Notes: generated from the letters alone by a model not told the origin. 64,000 nucleotides of DNA from Phaeobacter inhibens DSM 16374 (GCF_000473105.1 NZ_KI421498.1:2698009-2762008), one strand, 5' to 3'; counted from the first letter of the stretch, positions 1 through 8,305 are shown. Numbers and translations are program-made.

Positions 1-189
1 CCGGGGCCGGACAATCCGCTCGGAACCCACGCTTTGTATCTCAGCTGGAAGTATTACCGAATCCACGGAACCCACGACACACGCAAGATCGGACGTAAGT
101 CATCAAATGGCTGTATTGGCCTTTATAATGAGCATATTTCAGAGCTATTTGGGCTGACGAAAGTGGGCACTCAAGTGTTGCTAATTTGA
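1..189 (+). CDS. L,D-transpeptidase (YkuD family), C-terminal fragment
   Basis: The window opens inside this gene; 62 residues remain in frame 1, ending at a TGA. The fragment carries the YkuD catalytic signature: an upstream His in RIHGTH (fragment residues 20-25), then SSNGCIGLYN with the presumed nucleophile Cys at fragment residue 38. The usual SHGC reads SNGC here. Family members form 3-3 peptidoglycan cross-links or attach proteins to peptidoglycan in the periplasm. The N-terminus and any signal peptide lie outside the window, so substrate and anchoring cannot be judged. There is no gene between this stop and position 330. Confidence 0.8.
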   Translation, partial: PGPDNPLGTHALYLSWKYYRIHGTHDTRKIGRKSSNGCIGLYNEHISELFGLTKVGTQVLLI

Positions 190-330
190 CGACATCGACC
201 CATTCCGGGGGCCGAATCATGCAACAAGCAATTGCAATGCCGGGATTTTGCTGATTAGAAAAATATCACGAGGTAAGTCTTGGGCGCGTGGTTCAGGTGG
301 ACTGAACTGCGCATATTTTTGGAGGTTAAC

Positions 331-513
331 ATGAAAAAACTCGTTATCGCTGCTGCTCTGACTGCTGCTGCTTCGACCGCTTCCGCGGGCAACCTGGCTG
401 AGCCGATCGTTGAGGCGCCGGTTATCGTTGAGCAGACCGAAAGCTCCTCCAGCGGCATCCTTCTGCCGCTGCTGCTGCTGGTTGTTGTCGGCGCGGCTGT
501 TGCAAGCAACTAA
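331..513 (+). CDS. Small exported protein of unknown function, 60 aa
   Basis: The start ATG sits 5 bases after a strong GGAGG at 321-325, so the longer reading that begins at 280 is rejected. Residues 1-19 form a classical signal peptide (MKKLVIAAALTAAASTASA) with a probable cut after ASA. The mature part, about 41 residues, has a short acidic stretch (EPIVEAPVIVEQTE), a serine run, and a C-terminal hydrophobic segment (GILLPLLLLVVVGAAV) long enough to cross or sit in a membrane. It contains no cysteine and no catalytic motif. A strong terminator follows directly, so it is probably a single-gene transcript. I recall similar small proteins in other Rhodobacteraceae but know no function. It is clearly a real gene: good ribosome site, signal peptide and terminator. 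Confidence 0.8.
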   Translation: MKKLVIAAALTAAASTASAGNLAEPIVEAPVIVEQTESSSSGILLPLLLLVVVGAAVASN

Positions 514-535
514 TTGCTTGTATCAGAACGTTAAG

Positions 536-565
536 AAAGGCGGTGGATTTCCACCGCCTTTTTTC
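536..565 (+). terminator. Intrinsic terminator of the 60-aa exported protein gene
   Basis: An 11-bp perfect stem (arms 536-546 and 551-561) encloses the loop ATTT and runs into a T stretch. It starts 22 bases after the stop codon of the preceding gene. Confidence 0.85.
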
Positions 566-618
566 GTGGCGACTGGTGCCATCCGCATCGGCTGGGGCCG
601 ATGCAGGCTGAGTGTGGC

Positions 619-3600
619 CTAGCTATCAGACAACTCTGACAAGATGCTGTCGAGTGTTTTCAGAATCATTTCGATCCCTTCTGCATCTATGGTCAGCGGC
701 GGGCGGATTTTCAGAATATTGTCTTTGGGGCCTTCGCTGCCGATCAGGATGCGGTGGTCCCGCATCCGGTTTTTGACATAGGCGCAGATCTCGGAGGCCT
801 CTGATCCGTCGGTACGGATCAACTCGACCCCGATGAATAGCCCCATGCCTCGTACATCGCCGATTGCCTGATGGCGCGACTGCAAGTCACGCAGACCGTT
901 GAGCAAATCTGCTCCGCGCTGGCGGGCGTTTTCCTGCAGTCCTTCGTCGTCGACAATATTCAGCACTTCAGTACCAATCCGGCAGGACAGGGTAGAGCCG
1001 CCAAAGGTTGAGAAAAACTCCGGCCCCTGTGCAAAGCTATCGGCGATGGCACGGGTGGTGACCAGGACGCCAAGCGGATGACCATTGCCAATCGGCTTGC
1101 CCAGAACAACGATATCCGGTGCAGCCCCTTGATGTTCAAAGCCGAAGTAATAGTCGCCTAAGCGCCCAAGCCCTGTTTGCACCTCATCCGCGATACAAAT
1201 CCCGCCCGCTGCCCGAATTTTCTCGTAGACGGCTGGAAGATACCCCTTGGGCGGAATGATCTGCCCGCCAACAGAGGGGAAGGTTTCGGCGATGAAACCA
1301 GCAACGCCGTGGCCGCTGGCCTGTAGCTTCGCAATAGCGGGATCAACCAGATCAGCGTATTTTTGTGCGCACTGCGGATCATCACGACCATAGGTGCCGC
1401 GATAGTCATCCGCGACCTCCACCAGTTCAACCCAGCCGGAGGGGCCGACGCCGCCCTTGGCATTGAACTTATAGGCCGAGATGTCGATCGCACCGGTTGT
1501 ATTGCCGTGGTAGCCGTGATCGGGGGTCACCATTCCCTTGGCACCGGTGTGCGCCCGGGCAAGGCGCAGGGCCAGCTCATTTGCTTCGGTGCCGGAGTTG
1601 ACGAAGAAGCAAACCTCCAAATGATCCGGCATTTTGGACAGTATTTTTTCCGCAAAAGCAGTCTGTGCCGGATGCAGATAGCGGGTGTTGGAGTTCATCC
1701 GTTTTAGCTGATCGGCAGCGGCGGCCTGAATGCGCGGATGGGCATGCCCGACATGTGGGACATTGTTATAGGCGTCCAGATAGGGGCGCCCCCACTCATC
1801 GAACAAATGATGTTTCCAGCCGCGCAACAACATCACCGGGTCGCGGTATGTCAGGCTGAGGTTGCCGCCAAAATGGGCGCGCCGCCCGGCCAGAACCGTT
1901 GATTTATCGGTTGGCTGATAGCTCACTTGAGCGGCGGGCAGGTTCAAGAGCGGCGCCGGATTGGGGCAGAGCGCGGTCCAGAGTGCGAGGTCATCCGGGT
2001 CCGCAACCCCGGGCCAGTCAGCTTCGATCCCCTCCGTTGACAGGGCGAGCTGGAAATGAACATGCGGCGCCCACCCACCGTTTTGATCGGCTGTGCCGAG
2101 CTGGCAAAATGGTGCGCCCTTGGCGATTTTGTCACCAACAGACAGACGCGTGCAGCATTCCGGGTCAAGGTGGCCATAGAGCGTATAAAATGCGTCGCCG
2201 CTATCTGTGTGGTGCTTCAGGATAACAACACCACCGTAGTCCAGATGATTGGCGCGATCTTCAACCACCTGAACTTCCCCGGCCAAGGGGGCATGAAGCG
2301 GTTGTCCGGCAGGTGCAAAGACATCCACCGCCAGATGCACGGTCCGGCGATCGCTTGCCAAATACTCTCCCTTGCGGAAGGCCGGCGCGGTGTAGACCAG
2401 ACGGGGCTCGCGATAGTAGCCAAGCCACCAATTGGCCCCATTGGCGCCGGAGAACTCCTGCCCGACCTTAGCGGCCTCGGCCAGCGGCATGTCAAACGGG
2501 TTCTTTGGCCAAGTGGACTCTTCAACGGAGAGAGATCCCATCGGAAGACCCGTCAGATCCCGTCCCATCAGGGGGAAAAAATCACCTGAATGCGTCTCTA
2601 AATAGGCCAATACGCGGTCTGCGCCATCAACAACCGTCAGACCGCAGGTCGCTCGCAGTCGCGCTGTGATCAGGGCTGGATGTTCACTCGGCTGGCCCAG
2701 AAATCGCCAGGCCGGTTCCTGCGATATGGTTACATAGGGATCATCTGGGTTCTCTTTTGCTTCCAGAGTGGAGTTGACGACACTAACGGCGAGCCGCATC
2801 CGCAGCAGCGGCCAGAGAAGACCCAATTCTTCCTCCGCAAGCGGGGTTACAGCGTGATATCCCGACACCAGTGCCGCAAGCGCTCTCTGCGGTTGGGGGT
2901 GGTCGAGCACGACATAGGCGGCCGCAATGGCGAGATCACAGATCCGTGGCGCGGCGCACATATCGCCAAGATCAATCAGGCCGCTGACAACTCGAGGCTC
3001 CGACAGTTCGCCAGTGACGAGGATATTGTAGTCATTTGCATCATTGTGGATCGCCTGTCTTGGCAGGGCGTCGAGCTGTGATTTCAGGGATGAAAAATCG
3101 GCGCATATCTCGGCAATCACCTGCTGCCTGCTGTCATCCGCAATGCAGGTGATGTCATCCGTGATCCAGTCTGCAGTCATCAAATCCCATTTGAACCTAC
3201 GCTCCAGGGCGGGGTGCACAAAATCTTTGAGCGCGCGGGTGGTACCGGCAAGGGTCGCGCCGATTTCGCGGATCAGCTCTGCGGATTTCGGCGCGCTTTT
3301 GGCATAGCAGCGGCCGGGCAGCAGGGTTTGCACCCACACCAGTCGGTCTTCGCCGGTGTCATCCTGCAGGCTGAGGCACAGCTCTCCGTTGGTTGCAGCA
3401 ACGGTGCGGGGGACCGGCAGGCCGGGATCGGTGTTTTGAAGATGCGCCAGAGCCGCGATTTGCATATCGACAAGGTCGGAGACGCAGCCGGGGCGCATGG
3501 CTTTCAGGATATAGCCCTGGCCGTCAGGAGTGAGCGCGCGATAGTTAAGGTCATATTCCCCGTCCAACCGGGACAATTCGGCACGGATGCCCCAGTGGTC

Positions 3601-3648
3601 GTGCAGGACGGCGGCCCAGTGATCTTCTGCCAAATGGATTGCAGTCAT
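619..3648 (-). CDS. Three-domain fusion: APH-family kinase, M23-like domain, class III aminotransferase-like enzyme
   Basis: This 1009-aa protein joins three families. Residues about 20-290 are an aminoglycoside/choline/hydroxylysine-kinase-type phosphotransferase; the catalytic loop is HNDANDYN near 200 and the metal-binding motif is GLIDLGD near 225. Residues about 430-550 resemble an M23 (LytM) fold, with VHLAVDVFAP and HVHFQL, but no signal peptide precedes it. Residues about 590-1009 are a class III PLP enzyme with NSGTEANE, IADEVQTGLGR and the lysine motif GKPIGNGHPLG. In the hydroxylysine and phosphoethanolamine pathways an APH-like kinase phosphorylates the substrate and a class III PLP phospho-lyase then releases phosphate; fusing the two would couple these steps. 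That role is inferred. The M23 part may only be a structural linker. It lies upstream of nothing co-directional and close; hemH is the next minus-strand gene. Confidence 0.85.
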   Translation of the reverse strand: MTAIHLAEDHWAAVLHDHWGIRAELSRLDGEYDLNYRALTPDGQGYILKAMRPGCVSDLVDMQIAALAHLQNTDPGLPVPRTVAATNGELCLSLQDDTGEDRLVWVQTLLPGRCYAKSAPKSAELIREIGATLAGTTRALKDFVHPALERRFKWDLMTADWITDDITCIADDSRQQVIAEICADFSSLKSQLDALPRQAIHNDANDYNILVTGELSEPRVVSGLIDLGDMCAAPRICDLAIAAAYVVLDHPQPQRALAALVSGYHAVTPLAEEELGLLWPLLRMRLAVSVVNSTLEAKENPDDPYVTISQEPAWRFLGQPSEHPALITARLRATCGLTVVDGADRVLAYLETHSGDFFPLMGRDLTGLPMGSLSVEESTWPKNPFDMPLAEAAKVGQEFSGANGANWWLGYYREPRLVYTAPAFRKGEYLASDRRTVHLAVDVFAPAGQPLHAPLAGEVQVVEDRANHLDYGGVVILKHHTDSGDAFYTLYGHLDPECCTRLSVGDKIAKGAPFCQLGTADQNGGWAPHVHFQLALSTEGIEADWPGVADPDDLALWTALCPNPAPLLNLPAAQVSYQPTDKSTVLAGRRAHFGGNLSLTYRDPVMLLRGWKHHLFDEWGRPYLDAYNNVPHVGHAHPRIQAAAADQLKRMNSNTRYLHPAQTAFAEKILSKMPDHLEVCFFVNSGTEANELALRLARAHTGAKGMVTPDHGYHGNTTGAIDISAYKFNAKGGVGPSGWVELVEVADDYRGTYGRDDPQCAQKYADLVDPAIAKLQASGHGVAGFIAETFPSVGGQIIPPKGYLPAVYEKIRAAGGICIADEVQTGLGRLGDYYFGFEHQGAAPDIVVLGKPIGNGHPLGVLVTTRAIADSFAQGPEFFSTFGGSTLSCRIGTEVLNIVDDEGLQENARQRGADLLNGLRDLQSRHQAIGDVRGMGLFIGVELIRTDGSEASEICAYVKNRMRDHRILIGSEGPKDNILKIRPPLTIDAEGIEMILKTLDSILSELSDS

Positions 3649-3669
3649 GAAATGCCCCTGTTCAAAACT

Positions 3670-3691
3670 CCCAAGCCCCGTTGGCCGGGGC
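3670..3691 (-). terminator. Possible weak terminator in the gap between hemH and the fusion gene
   Basis: GCCCCG and CGGGGC arms (3675-3680 and 3686-3691) enclose a 5-base loop. On the minus strand only a broken T run follows. It lies just after the start of the fusion gene and before hemH reading the plus direction, so its role is uncertain. Confidence 0.2.
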
Positions 3692-3721
3692 GTTTGGGCT
3701 ATTTGGACCGGGGCGTGGCGA

Positions 3722-4783
3722 TTAGTCCAGCCACCCTTTCAAATTGCGTTCGATCACACCGGAAAGCGCGTCGATATGCTCAGCATCGTCGTTCAGACAG
3801 GGGATATAGAGAAAGTCCTCGCCGCCTGCATGCTCAAAGCTCTCACGGATTTCCTCGTTGATTTCTTCAAGTGTTTCAATGCAATCAGCTGAGAAGGCCG
3901 GTGCGATCACCGCGATATTCTTCTTCCCGTCCTTTGCAAGGGTGGCGACGTGATCCACGGTGTAGGGTTTCAGCCACTCCTCAGGCCCGAAGACCGATTG
4001 GAACGTGGTCGTGATCTGGGTGTCGGTCCAGCCGAGACGCTCCTTCAGAAGGCGCGTCGTTTTCTGACACTGGCAGTGGTAAGGATCACCCTGCATCAGA
4101 TAGCGTTTTGGCATGCCGTGATAGGAAACCACGAGAATCTCGGGCTTTTTCTCTGCGGCGGCGTAGGCTTTTTCGACCGAGCGGGCCAGCGCATCGATAT
4201 AGGCAGGATCGTCGAAGTAGGGAGCCACTGTGCGCGCAGCCGGCTGCCAGGTCTCCTCCATCAGGGCGCGGAAAAACTGGTCATTGGCGGTCGCAGACGT
4301 CGCACCGGCGTATTGCGGATAGAGCGGCACGAAGAGGATTTTCTGGCAGCCTGCCTCAACCATTTCGCGGACTTTGGACTTTGTAGACGGATTGCCGTAG
4401 CGCATACAGAAATCCACCATAACCTCGCTGCCATACCGGTCCTGCAGGGCCTCGGACATCGCCGCAGTTTGTTCTTTGGTAATCGTCATCAAGGGGCTCT
4501 CGCCCTTATCGTGGTTCCAGATGGATTTATAGGCGGCTCCCGATGTGAAGGGCCGTTTGGCCAGAATGATCAGCTGGAGCAGTGGCTGCCATTTCCAGGC
4601 CGGATAATCGATCACCCGTTTATCAGAGAGAAACTCGCTGAGGTAGCGACGCATCGGCCAGTAACTGTAATCGTCAGGCGTGCCGAGATTGGCCAAGAGA
4701 ACACCAACTTTCGCCGGGGCGATTTTTGGGTGATCTGCCGGAGCATGAGCAGGGCAGGTGGCGGGGGCAGTGGCGTCCAGCAT
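3722..4783 (-). CDS. hemH: Ferrochelatase
   Basis: This 353-aa protein inserts ferrous iron into protoporphyrin IX, the last step of protoheme synthesis, at the cytoplasmic face of the membrane. The N-terminal LLANLGTP (about residue 30) and the central SYHGMPKRY with the catalytic His (about residue 222) are diagnostic. The conserved acidic patch near the C-terminus appears as DCIETLEEINEE. Length is typical for the alphaproteobacterial enzyme apart from a short Ala/Pro-rich N-terminus. The catalytic core is intact, so function is well supported. Confidence 0.97.
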   Translation of the reverse strand: MLDATAPATCPAHAPADHPKIAPAKVGVLLANLGTPDDYSYWPMRRYLSEFLSDKRVIDYPAWKWQPLLQLIILAKRPFTSGAAYKSIWNHDKGESPLMTITKEQTAAMSEALQDRYGSEVMVDFCMRYGNPSTKSKVREMVEAGCQKILFVPLYPQYAGATSATANDQFFRALMEETWQPAARTVAPYFDDPAYIDALARSVEKAYAAAEKKPEILVVSYHGMPKRYLMQGDPYHCQCQKTTRLLKERLGWTDTQITTTFQSVFGPEEWLKPYTVDHVATLAKDGKKNIAVIAPAFSADCIETLEEINEEIRESFEHAGGEDFLYIPCLNDDAEHIDALSGVIERNLKGWLD

Positions 4784-4909
4784 CTATAGGGTCCTGTGCG
4801 GTAATCGGTCAGCGGATCAAGGTCCGCCCTAGCAATATGAAGATACGGCGGAAATAGCCAATTGGATCATTCCACCATAGCCATAGGATAGATCTATGAC
4901 GGTGACTGT

Positions 4910-5740
4910 CTACTTGGGCAGTGGTGTTTCTGGCACCTTTAGCGCATCGGCCAGACGGGCCTTCGCCGATCCTGGGCGGAGCGGTTTCTGCTGGGTTTCC
5001 GATGGCGACCAACCGGTCAGGCAAATCAGTTCAAATGTTGCGGGCAAAAGACCGTCCGCAGTTGCGTAGGTGGCGCGGTAGATCTCTTCTGCTTCTGCAA
5101 AGAGACGGCGCGATGGTGTTACCTTCTGTCGTTCGGTCATCGCATTGGTTTCGCCCATGCCACGCAATTCATGCATCAAATGTTGCAGGTCGCGGTATTT
5201 TGCCGTCAGCGGCACCACATCAGCAACCGGCAGTGCAAATCCGGCCCGCTGCAACAAGGCACCCAGATCACGGACCTCGGCCATCGGGGCCACGCGCGGG
5301 GAGAGCCCGCCAAGAAGCCGTGTTTCGGCCGTTGCCAGGGCGCTGCGCAGTTCATGAAGGGTTTGGCCGCCCAGCATCACAACCAGCAGCAGCCCATCTT
5401 CGCTCAGGGCGCGGTGACACTGGATCAGCTGGCCCACAGGATCATTGGCCCAATGAAGCGACATCGCGTGCACAACAAGATCATGCGCACCCACTGCCAG
5501 ATCCAAGGTCTCGTCATCCGCCACATGTTTGGCATCAGGCAGACAGCGCTCCCATCCTTCGGCAAAGGGCGCAACCAGTGCTGGGTTGGTAAAGCTTCTG
5601 TTAACCATGGATAGCCGATCCTCAATCTCATCGCGGGCGATGTCATGCAGGAACAGGGCCTGAGGCGTCAGTCGGCTGCGATGGGCGGCAATGGCGCGGC
5701 GGTCGAACAGCTGCGGGCGGGGCGTCGTGGCTTGGGTCAT
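4910..5740 (-). CDS. SAM-dependent methyltransferase-like protein, BioC/NDUFAF5 type
   Basis: This 276-aa protein starts with FDRRAIAAHRSR, the N-terminal signature shared by alphaproteobacterial homologues of the mitochondrial complex I assembly factor NDUFAF5 and by BioC. The Rossmann methyltransferase core follows, with the post-core segment DLVVHAMSLHWANDPVGQL (about residues 88-107) and the region LLLVVMLGG. The usual glycine-rich SAM motif I (DLGCG-like) is poorly visible: the segment around residues 40-75 lacks a GxGxG, which may mean a shortened core. Its start codon lies only 14 bases from the divergent comF start and shows no ribosome site. Substrate unknown; complex I assembly is a family-based guess. 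Confidence 0.75.
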   Translation of the reverse strand: MTQATTPRPQLFDRRAIAAHRSRLTPQALFLHDIARDEIEDRLSMVNRSFTNPALVAPFAEGWERCLPDAKHVADDETLDLAVGAHDLVVHAMSLHWANDPVGQLIQCHRALSEDGLLLVVMLGGQTLHELRSALATAETRLLGGLSPRVAPMAEVRDLGALLQRAGFALPVADVVPLTAKYRDLQHLMHELRGMGETNAMTERQKVTPSRRLFAEAEEIYRATYATADGLLPATFELICLTGWSPSETQQKPLRPGSAKARLADALKVPETPLPK

Positions 5741-5754
5741 GAGGGCTATTTAGG

Positions 5755-6483
5755 ATGTTGAAGGCACGGATACAAACGGCTGTTTCATTGATTTACCCAC
5801 CGCGCTGTCTGGCCTGTGGAGATTGGGTGGACAGTGATTTCGGGCTTTGTGGTCCCTGTTGGCGCGACACCCCCTTCATCAGCGGAACCTGTTGTGACGG
5901 TTGCGGCGTCGCGCTGATGGGAGAGGGGGACGGTTTTCGGCTTGAGTGTGATGACTGTATGGCGCATCCGCGCCCTTGGCAGCAGGGGCGTGCGGCACTG
6001 TCTTACGAAGGCACCGCGCGGCGTTTGATTCTGGCGTTGAAGCATGGAGATCGCACAGAGATCGCGCGGCCTGCGGCGCGCTGGCTGACGCGGGCTGCGG
6101 CCACCTTGTTGGCAAATGCTCCGCTGGTGGCGCCAGTGCCGTTGCATTGGTCGCGGTTTTTGCGCCGTCGCTACAATCAGTCTGATCTACTGGCCAAGAT
6201 CGTGGCACAAGACGCCGACTTGGATTATTGCCCGGATCTACTGCGCCGGACACGGCGTACCCCGTCGCTGGAGGGGCAAAATCGCCATCAGCGTTACACG
6301 ACATTGGCGCAGTCGATTGCTGCCCACCCAAAACACGCCGAGCGGATCAATGGCAGAATTGTCCTGTTGGTGGATGATGTGATGACCAGCGGCGCAACGC
6401 TCAGCGCTTGCAGCGAGGCTTGCCTTGATGCTGGGGCGACGGGGGTGCGTGTTGCGGTGCTTGCACGGGTCACGCACTCGTGA
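5755..6483 (+). CDS. comF: ComF-family phosphoribosyltransferase-like protein
   Basis: This 242-aa protein has the ComF layout. An N-terminal double zinc-finger-like region carries CLACGD, CGPC, CCDGCG and CDDC (about residues 20-65). The C-terminal phosphoribosyltransferase signature is VLLVDDVMTSGATL (about residues 203-216). ComF proteins take part in DNA uptake in competent bacteria, but many non-competent species carry one, so the role here is open. It is divergent from the methyltransferase and followed 84 bases later by the glutaredoxin gene. Confidence 0.9.
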   Translation: MLKARIQTAVSLIYPPRCLACGDWVDSDFGLCGPCWRDTPFISGTCCDGCGVALMGEGDGFRLECDDCMAHPRPWQQGRAALSYEGTARRLILALKHGDRTEIARPAARWLTRAAATLLANAPLVAPVPLHWSRFLRRRYNQSDLLAKIVAQDADLDYCPDLLRRTRRTPSLEGQNRHQRYTTLAQSIAAHPKHAERINGRIVLLVDDVMTSGATLSACSEACLDAGATGVRVAVLARVTHS

Positions 6484-6567
6484 TCTGAACGCGCTGGGGC
6501 TGGCAATTTAATCATGGACTGCCCAAGTTCGTGCCAAGCCAACAGATATGTTCAAACGGAGACCCGA

Positions 6568-6825
6568 ATGAAACCGGTCGAAATCTACACATCCCCGCTT
6601 TGCGGGTTCTGCCATGCTGCCAAACGCTTGCTGACGCAAAAAGGTGTAAGCTTTGACGAAATCGACGTTTTGGCAAACCCGGACCGCAAGGCTGAAATGA
6701 TTGAGCGTGCCAATGGCGGGCGCACAGTGCCGCAGATTTTCGTGGGTGAAACTCATGTGGGCGGATGTGATGATCTTTATGCGCTGGACCGCTCCGGGAA
6801 GCTGGATCCGCTGCTCGCCGCCTGA
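6568..6825 (+). CDS. grxC: Glutaredoxin 3
   Basis: An 85-aa dithiol glutaredoxin. The active-site motif is SPLCGFCHAAK (Cys 12 and Cys 15), where CPYC is the usual sequence; CGFC is a variant. The glutathione-binding TVPQIFVGE and GGCDDL motifs follow. The ATG at 6568 follows a GGAG and gives the normal family length; a longer reading from 6514 adds 18 residues without homology. It reduces disulfides and glutathionylated proteins in the cytoplasm. The amidase gene begins 38 bases later, so co-transcription is likely. Confidence 0.93.
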   Translation: MKPVEIYTSPLCGFCHAAKRLLTQKGVSFDEIDVLANPDRKAEMIERANGGRTVPQIFVGETHVGGCDDLYALDRSGKLDPLLAA

Positions 6826-6863
6826 TCTGCGGTAAAATATGTGACAGCCTGAGGAGATGACAG

Positions 6864-7694
6864 ATGCGTGCCGCTCTGCTTCAAATGACGTCAAGCGACC
6901 AACCAGCCGAAAATCTGGGAATAGTGCGGCAGATGATCGACGATGCTGTGGCGGGCGGCGCTGGGTTTGTGCTGACGCCGGAGGTGACCAATTGTCTGTC
7001 CGGCAGTCGCAGTCATCAGCAATCCGTCCTGCATCAGGAGGCTGATGATCCGACGTTGTCAGCGTTACGGGACACGGCGGCGCAACATGGAATCTGGTTG
7101 TCGCTGGGGTCACTGGCGCTGAAGACGACGGATACAGATGGGCGCTTTGCCAATCGCCAGTTTTTGATTGACCCGAAGGGTGAGATTGTCGCCCGCTATG
7201 ATAAGATCCACATGTTTGACGTGGACGTCACACCTGAGGAAACCTACCGCGAGTCCGATGGATACCGGCCCGGTCACGAAGCGGTGGTTGCAGAAACCCC
7301 CTTTGCCGTGTTGGGGCTGACTATCTGCTATGATGTGCGCTTTCCCTATCTGCATCGGCGTCTGGCCAAGGCAGGGGCGCAGGTTCTCTTGGCGCCTGCG
7401 GCATTTTCCCATGTCACAGGAGCCGCCCATTGGCACGCCCTGCTACAGGCGCGGGCCATCGAAACGGGTTGCTATGTGTTGGCCGCGGCACAGACTGGCA
7501 CCCATGCGGCTTCCCGTGGGCAGTCACGTCGCACCTATGGCCATTCGCTTGCCGTGTCGCCGTGGGGTGAGATCCTTGCGGATGGTGGTACGGATATCGG
7601 CATCACCTACATTGATCTTGACCTTGAAAAAGTGGCACAAGCGCGCAGACAGGTGCCTTCCCTGTCGCATGACCGAGAGTTCGACGGCCCCTGA
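6864..7694 (+). CDS. Carbon-nitrogen hydrolase, Nit1/Nit2 type (probable deaminated-glutathione amidase)
   Basis: This 276-aa nitrilase-superfamily protein has the full catalytic triad context: Glu in LTPEVTN (about residue 41), Lys in YDKIHMFDVD (about residue 115) and Cys in TICYDVRFP (about residue 154). The KIHMFDVD stretch and overall length fit the Nit1/Nit2 branch. These enzymes hydrolyse deaminated glutathione or omega-amides such as alpha-ketoglutaramate, which clears transaminase side products. Its place directly after a glutaredoxin gene agrees with a glutathione link, although that is inference. The stop overlaps the marR start by one base. Confidence 0.88.
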   Translation: MRAALLQMTSSDQPAENLGIVRQMIDDAVAGGAGFVLTPEVTNCLSGSRSHQQSVLHQEADDPTLSALRDTAAQHGIWLSLGSLALKTTDTDGRFANRQFLIDPKGEIVARYDKIHMFDVDVTPEETYRESDGYRPGHEAVVAETPFAVLGLTICYDVRFPYLHRRLAKAGAQVLLAPAAFSHVTGAAHWHALLQARAIETGCYVLAAAQTGTHAASRGQSRRTYGHSLAVSPWGEILADGGTDIGITYIDLDLEKVAQARRQVPSLSHDREFDGP

Positions 7695-8134
7695 TGGATG
7701 ATACAAATTCCCTTGCGGTTTCGCTGTTTAGCGAAATTCTGATGGCAGATCAGCTGGCGCGAACCCGGTTGGGACAGGTGCTGCCCAAGGGAATGGAACT
7801 GTCGCATTTCTCCGTGTTGAACCATCTGGCACGTACTGGCGTGGAACGCTCTCCCGCGCAGCTGGCGAAGGCGTTTCATGTGACCCGCGGCGCGATGACC
7901 AATACGCTGGGAAAGCTGGAGGCCGCCGGTTATGTCCATATTCGCCCTGATTGGGACGATGCGCGGCGTAAAATGGTTGCCATCAGCCCGGCTGGGCGGC
8001 AGGCGCGCGATGCTGCACTGGCGAGCATCGTGCCGATGATCTCCGAAGTGGTGGAGGAACTGGGCGGTGACCGGGTCAAATCCGCGCTGCCGATCCTGCG
8101 AGAATTTCGGATCAAGCTGGGCAGCCGCGACTAG
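7694..8134 (+). CDS. MarR-family transcriptional regulator
   Basis: A 146-aa winged-helix regulator. The DNA-binding segment is at about residues 50-100 with RSPAQLAKAFHVTRGAMT, followed by the wing DWDDARRKMVAISPAG (about residues 90-105). The TGATG overlap with the amidase gene suggests translational coupling and a shared message. No effector-binding residues can be read from sequence. A candidate 6S RNA begins immediately after the stop codon. Confidence 0.9.
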   Translation: MDDTNSLAVSLFSEILMADQLARTRLGQVLPKGMELSHFSVLNHLARTGVERSPAQLAKAFHVTRGAMTNTLGKLEAAGYVHIRPDWDDARRKMVAISPAGRQARDAALASIVPMISEVVEELGGDRVKSALPILREFRIKLGSRD

Positions 8135-8305
8135 ATGGAGATGTCCGCGCTGGGCGTCTCTCCCCGACAACGGAAAAGGACGCCTGCGAACAGACGTCCT
8201 TGGTGCCCCCCGTCAGGCTGGTCCGTGAGTGGTAGGCTTAACGACAGGGCGGCCCGGAACAAGGGCCTCTGTGCATTCACTCGGTGACAGGTCAGAACAT
8301 CTTGA
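8135..8305 (+). ncRNA. ssrS: Candidate 6S RNA
   Basis: This gap between convergent genes folds as a rod. The closing arms AGATGT (8139-8144) and ACATCT (8297-8302) pair perfectly. Inside are a 7-bp hairpin with arms AAGGACG/CGTCCTT (8176-8200), an outer GAGTG/CACTC pair, and within it a GGCCC/GGGCC hairpin flanked by ACAG/CTGT. The 5' part (GAGATGT, YCGC, GGGC, TCCCC in order) and the part with CTGGTCCGT and GGCTTAA resemble the same order of blocks in E. coli 6S RNA as I remember it. Length of about 170 also fits. 6S RNA binds sigma-70 holoenzyme and reduces transcription in stationary phase. I cannot run a covariance search, and I see no clear promoter, so the name is provisional. Confidence 0.5.

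Noticed and set aside
4809-5024. 71-aa minus-strand frame downstream of the methyltransferase gene
   Set aside because: Mostly overlaps the methyltransferase 3' end out of frame and lacks a ribosome site.
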